From positions 10,809,590-10,873,589 of the forward strand of contig CALNVZ010003426.1 of NCBI GenBank assembly GCA_940671915.1: 64,000 bases of DNA, given 5' to 3'. Source of the DNA: Paracentrotus lividus (Eukaryota; Echinodermata; Echinoidea; Camarodonta; Echinidae). Below are positions 46,870 through 57,700 of this stretch, piece after piece; positions within the stretch are counted from its first letter, which is position 1; each line of letters begins with the position of its first letter. The notes under the pieces are model-generated. The model was not told where the DNA came from. It saw only the letters and a program-made list of their open reading frames with translations, and ran no database searches. The position numbers were made by a program, and so were the translations under genes.

Positions 46870-49707
46870 GAGAGATGAGAGGTACAATAAAGAATGACAG
46901 CAGTAGACAAACAAAAGAGATGCAAACATTGTTTAGGTTTCAGTACATAAATTGTTTATAATAATCTTTCTAATTTACATCCAATTTTCACATGGTCATC
47001 AACAGTACTGAATATATAATTTATAACAGTAATAATCATATGAGTAAACAAGCTAAAAACATAAATCCATAGACAAATGAAATGGGAATATGATTAACAT
47101 AAATTAATCTATATTATCTTTTTTCATACATTAACTATTTACCAATCATTTTGTGAAATCAAGGAATTCAGGACTACAAGTGACAAATGATATCACTTGC
47201 ATAAAATAATGCTTCTTCATTTGTCTTAGAAAAATGCAAATTTGTAACAGGACATTTTCACTGATAATGCCAAATTAAAAGTTGTCACAACAGTCCATTT
47301 ATGTAGTTCTATATCTAAATTAAAATTTAACAATTCAAATGGCAAGTGGAATTGCGAAAAGTGAAAAATTTCTTAGAGCCCTTTCAATAGCAGAGACGAA
47401 CTTTTCATTCTATATTGATTTAAACTCAAAGTTACCCATCTGATCTTAATTTTCAATTCTGCACAAGCTCATTAAAGGGATGCAGTAACATTGAATGATA
47501 TTCAATTCACATTTTATTTGATTTAGCTTATTTTGCCAACATAATTATAAACACTTAGGTCAGTCTGGTATCTCTTCAAAATTGCCAGCTAATTGCTTGC
47601 TTTACCTTCGAGATATCAATGATTTCATACTCAAATTCTATAAACCAACCCCGGATGGTTGAGAGGAAAGCTGCCCCTGTTTTTTGTTACTTGGGGCCTT
47701 CACATATTGAACAAAAAAGTGTGACTATTGTACATATTGTTATTGTATAATTACGTGCTAAGATGCAGGAGGCATAAAGTCACATCAATTAACACTCGAC
47801 TAGCTCTCAAAAGACAGACTGTCAAATTTCCATTGAAATAATTATACAGAAACATAATACTTAACATTTAATATGTGCAGAATCACTGGTTATCTAACAA
47901 TCATTTCTACCATCAGATATAAAAGGTTTATTACAAAATCAACGATGCATGGGACGGCTTATTACAAAGTATTTCAGGGTAGTTTTCTGAAAACTATGTG
48001 TGGATACATGTACATGTATGTGTAAATAGCCAATAAGAAAAGACAGTATATATGTAGCTCATGTGAGAAATTGCAGACATGGTAATTTCACGGTAACAGA
48101 ATGACATTGCATAATTGCCCAACACCTATATGTACATGTACATTCCATCATATTTCAAGAAACACTAGAAAATGTATTAGTAACAGCAAATGTCCCTGTG
48201 AAAGAAGTTTTTTTTTTTTTTTTTACTCCTTAATTTGAGAAGTTTTACGTATCAATCATTATCTGTGCATAAGATTGATGCCTAAATAATTCAATCAATA
48301 ATCATAACTTACATGTATTAGCAATATGTTTGAAGGTTTAACTTTCATTACATTTCATTCTACTTTTTATTAAATTAATAGCTATTTTCAATATAAACGT
48401 AGACAAAATAATGTTTTTGTGTCACTCTGTTAGCGTGAAATTTCCCAGGAGACTTCATAGCACAATATTTAGGATGAGAATTAAGCAATGTCAAAGGGGT
48501 TACTGCAATTTAAAAAAGATTACTTTATATAATGTACAACTCAAAATGACAATCTCTCAGATTTCACATATTTCTTCACACACAAATGCATTACCGGTAT
48601 ACAACTATTCAGATATTTTGATTTAGAAAGAGGGGGAGGGGGTAGAGAGGGGTGGGGACTTCCCCAATATGTTCATCATGTTTCAATAGAGAACATTGAA
48701 TTAGGAATGAAAACATGGCCTTTTTACACTAATAGTCATTGGAGAAGTGTGAGTGAACATTCCTAGGGAAGACTTGAGACCTTTTGGTATCAAACAAAAG
48801 AAATAATAAACTACATGTATAAACAAAGCTCATTTTAGTGCTACTGCAACATGCGTTTTCATTGCTAATTGTAAGAAATTGCAAACCTCAGCTGTAACAT
48901 GTCTTTATAATATTTTACTGATATCATAATCATTTCTAACATCAATTTGTTTTCAAAATAAAAATTGCAATTGCCAATATTGAATGATAAAAATAAAAAA
49001 TCAATTCTCTCACAATCCTGCCAACATCTATCCACAAGAAAATGGAAGCAAAAAGCGCAAACAATATAGCATCAAATAATGTCACAAACCTATCATTAAC
49101 CTTCTAAATTTGATGGGAGTTGTTGTTCTATTGCACATTTACATTGAAATAAGGATTACTGTAAAATATATATTTTCATAATATATCAATAATTTTTCTG
49201 ATCAACTGCTCCATAATTCCCAAAGCAGCAGTAAATTGAAGATATCTCAGGCAATAAGTTGTGCACATCACTTAGTTGCTACTTACATGTACATGTAACA
49301 AAGGAACTTGTTTGATTATTAGTAACATTATTATTCATATTGACAACTGTATTGCAGTAGCAGTGGAAGGTTTCACGGTTATCCAAGTTTCCAAGTTACC
49401 CTTCTTGAGGTTAAGAGTGAGTAGCATTATTCAGGACCACTCATTACCTCAAGAAACATACATGTATTGGTGCACCATAAAACCTTCTACTGCCAATCGT
49501 TCTAACACCAGTGAAACCTTTAAAGAATATGCATTACAGTAATTTGTAGATTTATATGTATGGTGCACAATTTCTAAATAGATGAACTTTTTTAAAAGAT
49601 ATCTCCAATCACTGTTTAATTTGCTAATTGTTTTGCACATCTCTATTTTTTCAAACCTGAAAGTAGATTATAAATGAATATTATCAATAGGTGCTCAGGA
49701 AACCTAG
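46870..49707. other. No gene recognised; dispersed repeat copy 3 at 47470-47660
   Basis: AT-rich intergenic DNA. The segment 47470-47660 (TAATTATAAACACTTAGGTC, AGTCTGGTATCTCTTCAAAA, CTAATTGCTTGCTTTACC) is the third copy of the repeat at 10895 and 26055. Poly-T run at 48210-48224. No exon with splice sites was found. Confidence 0.45.
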
Positions 49708-49874
49708 GTGGTGTTTCACCAAAGTCGTTCGTAAGTTACAAACAAATGTAGTAACGACTGGTGATCATTTATTGTGCTAAATGACTGATAATATGATTAT
49801 TTTAGCACTAAAGAATATGTGTTTCAGTCGTTTGTAAAGTCATTTGTAACTTTACAAATGATTTGGTGAAACAC
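49708..49874. mobile_element. MITE, GTGTTTCACCAAAGTCGTTCG family
   Basis: About 167 bp. The left end GTGTTTCACCAAAGTCGTTC and right end ACAAATGATTTGGTGAAACAC are inverse, with inner GTAAGTTACAAAC-type words repeating inversely. It resembles the GGGTGTTTCACAAAG family in its outermost bases but the interior is different. Confidence 0.7.
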
Positions 49875-50044
49875 TGTCTTGGACCCTCTACCCATCCCCC
49901 CCCCCCCCCCCTCCAAAAAAAAAAAATCATTCCTGACCCCCATATTATAACTTTGGAAATCCACTCTCCCGTAAACATCCATGGATGATATATTATAAGA
50001 ACACAACAATCAACAGCACATTTGGGCGATAAAATGATTACTAT

Positions 50045-50280
50045 TTAACCCTCTCGTTACCAGGCACTTTTTCCCAAAAACTGAATTCTTGATTTCAAAT
50101 TTTCAAAAAGATAACTCGAGCAATACCCCTAGTGTTTGCATCCACTACCGTTTCCAGCTTTTCAACGGTACGTAACTCAACAAGAGAGGGCGCCCTCTTG
50201 CAAAAGGGCAGAAAAATCAGTTTCCCTTGTCACCATTGTTCTATGGTGCCAAAAGGCGACTATGGTAATGAGAGGGTTAA
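50045..50280. mobile_element. TTAA-flanked MITE, CCCTCTCGTTACCA ends
   Basis: Starts TTAACCCTCTCGTTACCA and ends TGGTAATGAGAGGGTTAA: TTAA at both edges and 14-bp inverted ends with one mismatch. 236 bp, noncoding. It is a further piggyBac-like non-autonomous family, unrelated inside to those at 20753 and 55990. Confidence 0.8.
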
Positions 50281-50444
50281 ATGTACTCATGAATACGATC
50301 AGCTTACAGTCCACTTCCATTACAGTGAGCACAAAAGCTGGATTCTGTTTTGAGGCAATTCTACCATTCCCAATGTCAAACATGCGCACATGTGTCCATA
50401 TGCCAATGTGTTCAGCACAACACGATTTTCCCATATAAAAGATG

Positions 50445-50905
50445 TAGTCTGTGTAAAAAAAAAAATGGTACAGTCGGAGAAAAATTATTTAGGTATGAAA
50501 TCTTCTTAAATAACGTGTGAATGTGGTACCGACTTAAAGCCAAAAGATTCTTCTTGCTGATGCACTTTGCTTTGTATAATTTGCTTTTGTAAAACAAAGG
50601 TTATGCTAAATTTTGTACGGTGATGTGCTAATAGAAATTACACACATCTATTGTCTTGGTTTGCTGAATTCATGGCTATTATGTGCGAAACCCATAGAAA
50701 AGCATGCGCAAAGTACATTTTTTCTTGATTATAGAAAACTGGTCATGTCTCAAGATCTACTGCACCAAATGGGATGAAAAAAATTGCAGAGGAAAGCCTG
50801 ATGTTTTTTCTTCACGGAAATATCAAAAAATTTTAGAATGTGATTAATTTTCATACTTAAAAAAAATGATTTCCACTTGTATCCTTTTATTTGACACAGA
50901 TTGTA
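50445..50905 (-). mobile_element. MITE, CAGTCTGTGTC family, copy 2
   Basis: Collinear with 52735-53163 and inverse to 7750-8193. Landmarks are AAATGGTACAGTCGGAGAAA, GTTATGCTAAATTTTGT and a terminal TTTATTTGACACAGATTGTA. It has an extra ~40-bp segment in the middle (about 50640-50680) and a more divergent core than the other copies. Confidence 0.7.
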
Positions 50906-52734
50906 CATGTATTTAACGAGGTCCCGTGTACCATATATACAACAGGAGCGAACTGTAATAGCCCGGGGGGGGGGGGAATCCAACTGTGAACATTAAAATA
51001 TATAATAATTTACTTAACATATACATGTATACCAACTGAAAGAGCTTTCTTCAAAAGTTTATTGCTTTTGAATTGCAGCTGATGCAAGCAACGTTACAAA
51101 ATAAGGCAAAGCATTTTGTTCAACAAATTCACAAATCAGACAAAATTAAAATTGATACAAAACAATAATACTGCTCAACAAAGACATACATGAACAAATA
51201 CGATTTTAGCCTGGGCAGAACAAAGACAATAAAAAAGAGCACAATTCTGGACATCGTTTGCACATTCATGTTACATTACAATGTGAGGGAATTCTTGTAT
51301 TAAAAATAGGTCATTCAATTGACAACAGTAAACATTATTGTTTCAATATTCAAATTTGTTGGATCATATCATCATTCCTCCAACTTTATCACACCATCTC
51401 ATAAATGTTAATGGGAATACATGTAGAATGTACATGTTATTTGGCAAAAAAAAAATGTTTCTCTTTTCTCATACAGATTTTAGAAAACATAATAATACAA
51501 TCTTTGAACCAAAGCTTTAAACATAAAACTAAAATATCTGGAAATATATTGAATGCAATATGGGTACTATTTACTTTAAAGGTTGCGCAGGCCAGCAAGA
51601 CTTCTACATTTATAAAATATTAATGAAATATTTATATAATATTTAGGTAAACTCTGGCAGGTGGCAAGCAATTCAGTAATTAATGCCTCTCCATACACAG
51701 GAATATAAATAGTTGACTCTTCTGTGGGGAAACGCTTCAATAGCACTGTGTGTACTGTATCACAAATTGTCAATATGAAAAATAAGCACTGAAATATATA
51801 CATACATGGAAACCATGGTTTGCCATTATGCAAACAAAATACAAAACATCATATGAAACTGAAACAAATCATTATATTATCAGTGTACATTTGTAACTGA
51901 GTCAAAAAAGAGCCTCAGCTTCCAGTCCTAGCAGAACCTTCGCCAGAGACAAAATCACAAACAGGTGTCAGTGTATTATCAGTGTAGGTTACGTATACAT
52001 GATGATGGTGAATAATAAGAAATGTATTAAATTGTGTGCAGTCATAAATTGGGGAATAGGGACATTTTATCAAAACTGTCACTGACCATCCAGGCTTTTT
52101 ATACATTTAGTATACTAAATGAAGTACATGTTTTCTACAGCTTTTGGAACAACGAATTGAATGAACTGGATTCACAAGTATGATTTTGAAGTCAGAAATA
52201 ATAAATAATCTAATGATAACACCATCAAATACTGGAGCATGGGATTTTCACTGTCTCTCTTTATACGGGTGTACATTAATCAAGTGCATTAAATGTAGGC
52301 TACATGTACTTCAGCTTTTAAGATCATTGGCAACATTGGAAATAAGGTGCATTTCACAAAATCAATCACACTGTATCCAGATGTATATCAACACAATACA
52401 CAAGAAGAATTTTTTTTTTCAAACCTTTTCAATACAAGAGTTTGGTGCCAGTAATACCAATCAATTTGGTCAGACATTGGGGAATAGGGGCATTTCTCTA
52501 AAACTGACTCTCCCTATCCATGATATGATAAACACAATGCAAAAGAAGTCGTCTAACTGTTCATCATTGATATAATATTTTGGTGACAACAATACTGCCC
52601 TACTTTGAAAAAAAGGGAAGCAAGTCTGATAAAAATAATTTCAAATATTTTATGTTTGCGCTTGCATATTTCATTTGTTGCCACCTTTCTCCTGGCCAAG
52701 TTTCAAAAATAAATGTTAATCTAGCTTAAAAATA
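50906..52734. other. No gene recognised
   Basis: AT-rich intergenic DNA. Poly-G run at 50965-50976. Frames are short and lack splice context. Confidence 0.45.
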
Positions 52735-53163
52735 CAGTCTGTGTCCAAAAAAATGGTACAGTCGTAAAAAAAAATATTTAGGTGTGAAATATTTTCAAAT
52801 AATGTGTGTATTTGGTACTAAAATAAAGCCAAAAAGATATTCCCTGCTGATGCGCTTTGTTCTGTACAATTTGCTTTTGTAAAACAAAAGTTATGCTAGA
52901 TTTTGTGCAACGAGGAACAAATCGAAATTGAGCACTTCATATCCATTATGCAAAACCTATACACAAAGGCATGGGACGGCATGCGAAAAATGGATTTTTC
53001 TTGATTGTAGAAAAAAAGTACAACACCAAATGTGATGAAAAAAATTGCAGGTGAAAGTCTGATCTTCCTGTTTTATGAAAATACCAAACAATAGCAGGCT
53101 TTGATTAGTCTTCATACCATAAAAAATGTTTTCCACTTGTACCATTTTATTTGACACAGACTG
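52735..53163 (-). mobile_element. MITE, CAGTCTGTGTC family, copy 3
   Basis: Starts CAGTCTGTGTCCAAAAAAAT and ends TATTTGACACAGACTG, with TA on each side. It is the best-preserved termini pair of the three copies and closely matches 7750-8193 in inverse orientation. Confidence 0.8.
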
Positions 53164-53406
53164 TATAAGGTATTAGATCACAAGATGACATTGAAATCAA
53201 AGTAAATGATGGATACATTTTGCTCCTTGGAACAAAATTTCACCTTTGATCCTTGCTTTCTTTTGTCAAAGAAGAATACTAAACTACTCATGAATATAAT
53301 ATCGTGTATTGCATTATGGTCCAATCATGCATTGAGGTGGTACAAATGTGCTATTGTGTATTCATATATTGCCAAACATATTCCAAGTATTGGATATTCC
53401 ATCAAA

Positions 53407-53595
53407 TACTGTATAAGCCAATATTTTCGCGATTTCGGACTAGTTGGTGAAATTCGCGACAGCAAAATTTCGCAATTTTGGTGATGACTGGTGATTACTA
53501 TAAATAGCCTTGTACTGAAGTGGAAATTTTCGTGATGACCTACTCGCGACATTCGTGAAAATAAGTCACTGCAAAAATAACTACTTATAACAGTA
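53407..53595. mobile_element. MITE, TACTGTATAAG family, copy 3
   Basis: TACTGTATAAGCCAATATTT at the left, CTACTTATAACAGTA at the right; the body is collinear with 5327-5536, including ACTATAAATAGCCTTGTACT. Several TTTCGCGA words are changed to TTTCGTGA or TTTCGCAA. Confidence 0.75.
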
Positions 53596-53697
53596 ATAAC
53601 CAAGAGTAAATACTCTGTTACACATGTAGCAATAATGGTAACACACAGTACTAATGTACTGTAACTTTCCACCACCTATTACTTTTGTCCTCCTAAG

Positions 53698-53727
<30 letters not shown>
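53698..53727 (+). repeat. Poly-C tract, about 30 bases
   Basis: An uninterrupted C run. 53728-54423 is AT-rich and includes the likely 3' UTR of the minus-strand gene. Confidence 0.9.
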
Positions 53728-53728
<1 letters not shown>

Positions 53729-54284
53729 CCTCTGGGAAGCTACAATGTCACTAGCTTTACCAAGGGAAAATAAATTAAAGCCGACAGCCCACAAAAATTG
53801 AGGAACTAATCATATTTCGAGTATAACGACTCTTATAATCTCTGGTTGCTTGTTCAATCATTGGTCTTCCAATAGTAATTATTGCTTTGGAGTATAAATA
53901 TCAAATTAGGTAGATAATCACCCGTTCTGGTAATTATGGATTTCAAATCTTGCGCCACCAACGTTCATTATCATAAAATGCCTAATTTTCCTTGTGGGTT
54001 GACACCTTTCCTTTCCCTATAGCACCAACCAAAAGAGAGAATTCAAAAATAAAAGAAATATTTAACTGAACCATGAATCCCAAGCGCAGGGAAGAATGAT
54101 TAATCAGTAGAACAACAGTTGTGATCCCAAGAAAACTATAGCATTTAAACGAGGTACATGTATGTGATCACTTTGAAAGAGAAAAACCATGCTTAATGCA
54201 TGGTTTTGAGTACACTCTTTTTGACCAACCTCTCAGGATTAACGCAGAGGTGTGACGTCACAATAAGGGCGCAACTTGCGCGCA

Positions 54285-54290
54285 TTTATT
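54285..54290 (-). terminator. Candidate polyadenylation signal of the minus-strand gene
   Basis: AATAAA on the minus strand, about 134 bases after the stop codon at 54424. It is plausible by position only; no cleavage evidence is available. Confidence 0.35.
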
Positions 54291-54423
54291 ATGAAGTGTA
54301 AGAATTGAAAAATATCTCGGAGCTGTAAAGTTCATCCGGCATTCAGTATCAATTTTTTTTTTTTTAAAGGCATGAGAATTGATTTTCCATAAGTACCAGA
54401 AATGGGGATCATCTTTTATACTT

Positions 54424-54743
54424 TCATCTTCCAAGGTTGACTCTCCGACTAAGCTCCACGACGTGTTCCTTGAGTTTATCCCTCTCTCTATCCGCCGTCA
54501 GAAGCTCCTCCTGAAGGTGCTCCAATGTCGACAGCAGAGACGTCCTCTCCCTTTCTAGCACAGCGAGGGCGTCCTTCATCAGACTCATCTGGCCGCGGAG
54601 GTTTGTGTTTTCATCCTTGAGCTCCGTGGCTGAGCCTGGATCGTTTGGGGGTGTTGGGCTGGTTTGGAGGGTAGGGTCTTCTTTGATGGAAGGAGTCGGT
54701 TGATTTTCTGTTGATTTTAGGCTGATACCTTGCGGGTGGATAC
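54424..54743 (-). CDS. Minus-strand gene, terminal exon with coiled coil
   Basis: 320 bases, entering in phase 1 (split Gly codon), acceptor TTATATCCAG, stop TGA at 54426-54424. A 35-residue Pro/Ser/Thr-rich linker is followed by an uninterrupted heptad region (MKDALAVLERERTSLLSTLE and LTADRERDKLKEHVVELSRR). GC content and codon bias are clearly higher than in the flanks. Confidence 0.8.
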
Positions 54744-57700
54744 CTGGATATAAGAAGTTATTTCAAATTAGTTGATTTTGGGGATAATTCATTATTTTCA
54801 AATCTACATTATTCAGCTTCAACACTTCCAACTGGAGCTATGGAATGACATCCTGGAAAATTAATTAATATATTTGGGTGTCTCCTCATTCAAAAAAAAA
54901 TTCAATGCCTTTGAATCCATTTCTCTGATTGGTTGATTCATGGGCATGTGAATATTCATAGTATATTGGAAATTAAAATCAATGTGAACCAGCGAGTTGG
55001 GTTTGATTTTATACTGGGACTTAAATTGATCCCAGAAATTGCTTTTAATAATGACATCAATCCCAGGTAGTGATTCACCACCCAGGTGGTTGCTCGGTTG
55101 ATATCCACTTGGTCTAACAGCAGTTGGTCCAATTCTTGAATTGTCTAATACCGCAAAGGCTTAACCAATTTGGTATAATTTTCCCTTGGTCTAATACATA
55201 CATGGTCTAATGGCCATTTGGTCAAATTGCCAAGAAGTCTAATAGCCAAATTGTCTAATTGCTTTTTGTCTAATTTCCAAATGAATATTTGGTCTAAAAC
55301 CAGTTTGTTACAGGAATTGACTAAGTGGTGTAAGACCAAGTGGACATTAGATGAAATGGACATTACACAAAATGGGAATTAAACAAAAATGTTAATTAGG
55401 CAAAGAGGCAATTAGATGAAAAAGGTAATTAGACAAACTGGTTGTAGACGAAATGGCATTAGACTTAATGAGATGAGACCAGGGGAGCATTTCATGAAAG
55501 GACTTGTCGGACTTTTATCTGACAAATTGTTATAAGCTACTGAAATGCTTGCATCTGATTGGCTGAGAGCAAATTTGTTGGATAAAATGTCTGAGAAGTC
55601 CTTTGATGAAAATGCCCCCCTGATGGACATAGCTCAAAGTGGGTTTATACCAAGTTAAAATTTACTGCTTGCTCGTGTTAATATATTATGGTTCATCCAT
55701 TCCGCGTGGGAGGATTAAACCTCCATGACTTCGGCCCAAAGTTGGCCAACTGACTTTTACGCTTACCTTTGACATGGAAAGCGCCATCTGGTGTTCGTTG
55801 TACTCTGACCGATGGTATTCTAAGTTGAAGAGGAGGAGCGGCTACGGTATCTGGGTAGACCAGGGGACCATCGTCCTGTATTCCATAAAAAAAATTCAAC
55901 ATACAGTGTATTCTGGAATTTAAAACTATTACCAAGTATGTACATGTTTAAATCCTTAGTGGAAACTCATGAAAAAGAGGTTTGATATATTAACCCTATT
56001 CTGACTGGGCTTTTCAAGAGGAGATTTTGACTGGGTCGGGAGGGGGCGTGGTCAATTTGAACCCCCCCCCCCCCCCCCGATATCTCGGCCGCGGATGGTC
56101 CGATCGCCGCGAAATTTTGCACGAAAGTCGCTGCACATGTAAAGGGTATCGCTGATATTTTTTTTTCAGAAAAAAAAATTTCAGATATTTAATTTATGCT
56201 AATTTATGCATACTCACGTATGCAAATTAGATGCTTTTTATATTGAAAACGTTAATATTTCATTAATAACAAGATGAATCCTCCACCGCGCGCAGTCGAA
56301 ATATATGCCTCCGCTATTGCCAGATCAGAAATATGTGACATATTCATCCATCTATTTTCCTTTATATCGAGACATCTTTGACCTTGACATTGACCTTGCA
56401 ACCACAAACCATTGTTACCCTCGACCTTTGACCTAGGTACTTCATAATCTATTACCCATAAGATTGAAGCTTACATGTACATCTCAATTGGCTCTTAAGA
56501 TATCTCAATAATGAAATCAATACACGGAATTTCACATTTTGACCTCTATGACCCTTGATCTTTGACCTACATAAACCATAATCTAATCAGACCATCTTCA
56601 TATAGTGATACATACTAACCCTAAATTTGAAGCTGATACGTCGGTTCTTGACATATCGCGATAAAGAACTCAACACATGGAAATTCACATTTTGACCTCT
56701 ATGACCCTTGACCTTTGACCTACATAAACCATAATCAAATCAGACCATCTTCATATGGTGATACATACAAACCCTTAGTTTGAAGCTGATACGACAATTG
56801 GTTCTTGAGATATCGAGATAACGATCTAAATACATGGGATTTCACTATTTTAACCTCTGTGACCCTTGACCTTTGACCTTCATACTCCAAAGTCTAAGCA
56901 GATCCTCTTTCTAAGGTGATACATACTATCCTGAAGTTTGAAGTTGATATCTCAAGTGGTTCTTGAGATATCGCGATAACGAGCAAGTGGGACGTACGGA
57001 CGGACAACCCGAAAACATGATGCCTCCGGCACCACCTTCGCTGGCGGAGGCATAAATATAGTTATGAAGCTCAAATTTTTGTAAAAGTTGCTGAGTAGCA
57101 AAGTCAACAGTATTGAATTGACAAATTTAGAAATTTCAAATTAATTCTTTTGTATTCTATTGCCTTTGTGAATTTCTTATGTATTTCTTTGTTTTTGTAA
57201 TTTTTTATGCTTGAGAAATGTTTCTTGATCAATATAAAGACAAATCAAATCAATCAAAAGGCTCAGAACACACAATTATCAGTGTTAGAAAGCAATTTAG
57301 AAAAAGCAGTTATTTTGTACACAAACACATGCAAAATGACGATTTTCGATCAATTTTGGCCTGACATGTGATTACATAATGTGGCGTAACGCGACAACGG
57401 GGTGTCCGATTTTTTTCGAACTTGGTGTAAAAAAATGCGGGACACTTGAAAGAAAAATGTCATAGAACGCCGGGTTGCGATTTGCAGCGGTTGCGTGGCA
57501 GTCACGGATTTTGTACAGGGGGTCAAATTGACCCCCCCACCAGTGAGAATAGGGTTAAAGAACATTGCTGATATAACAAGGTAATTTTGCTTGTCCCCCA
57601 GCTCTTTGCCTTTTTCTTTTACCCTGATATAATTAGCCTTGCTTATGTAGCACCTATCACCTCCTGGGGGGTGTTTCACAAAGAGTTAAGTAGACTTAAA

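Larger units (their letters stand above)
55990..57558. mobile_element. TTAA-flanked element, CCCTATTCT ends, with nested insertion
   Basis: Starts TTAACCCTATTCTGACTGGG and ends CACCAGTGAGAATAGGGTTAA minus its last base. Subterminal GGTCAATTTGACCCCC-like sequence occurs at both ends in inverse sense. TTAA at both edges with CCC/GGG first bases fits a piggyBac-type non-autonomous element. About half of its 1.57 kb is a second element (56304-57055). It lies in the intron between the 58649-58777 and 55767-55875 exons of the minus-strand gene. Confidence 0.75.

Noticed and set aside
49320-49510. Another foldback (CAGTAGCAGTGGAAGGTTT opposite AAACCTTCTACTGCC)
   Set aside because: The pairing is short and interrupted, with no matching termini or target duplication; left uncalled.
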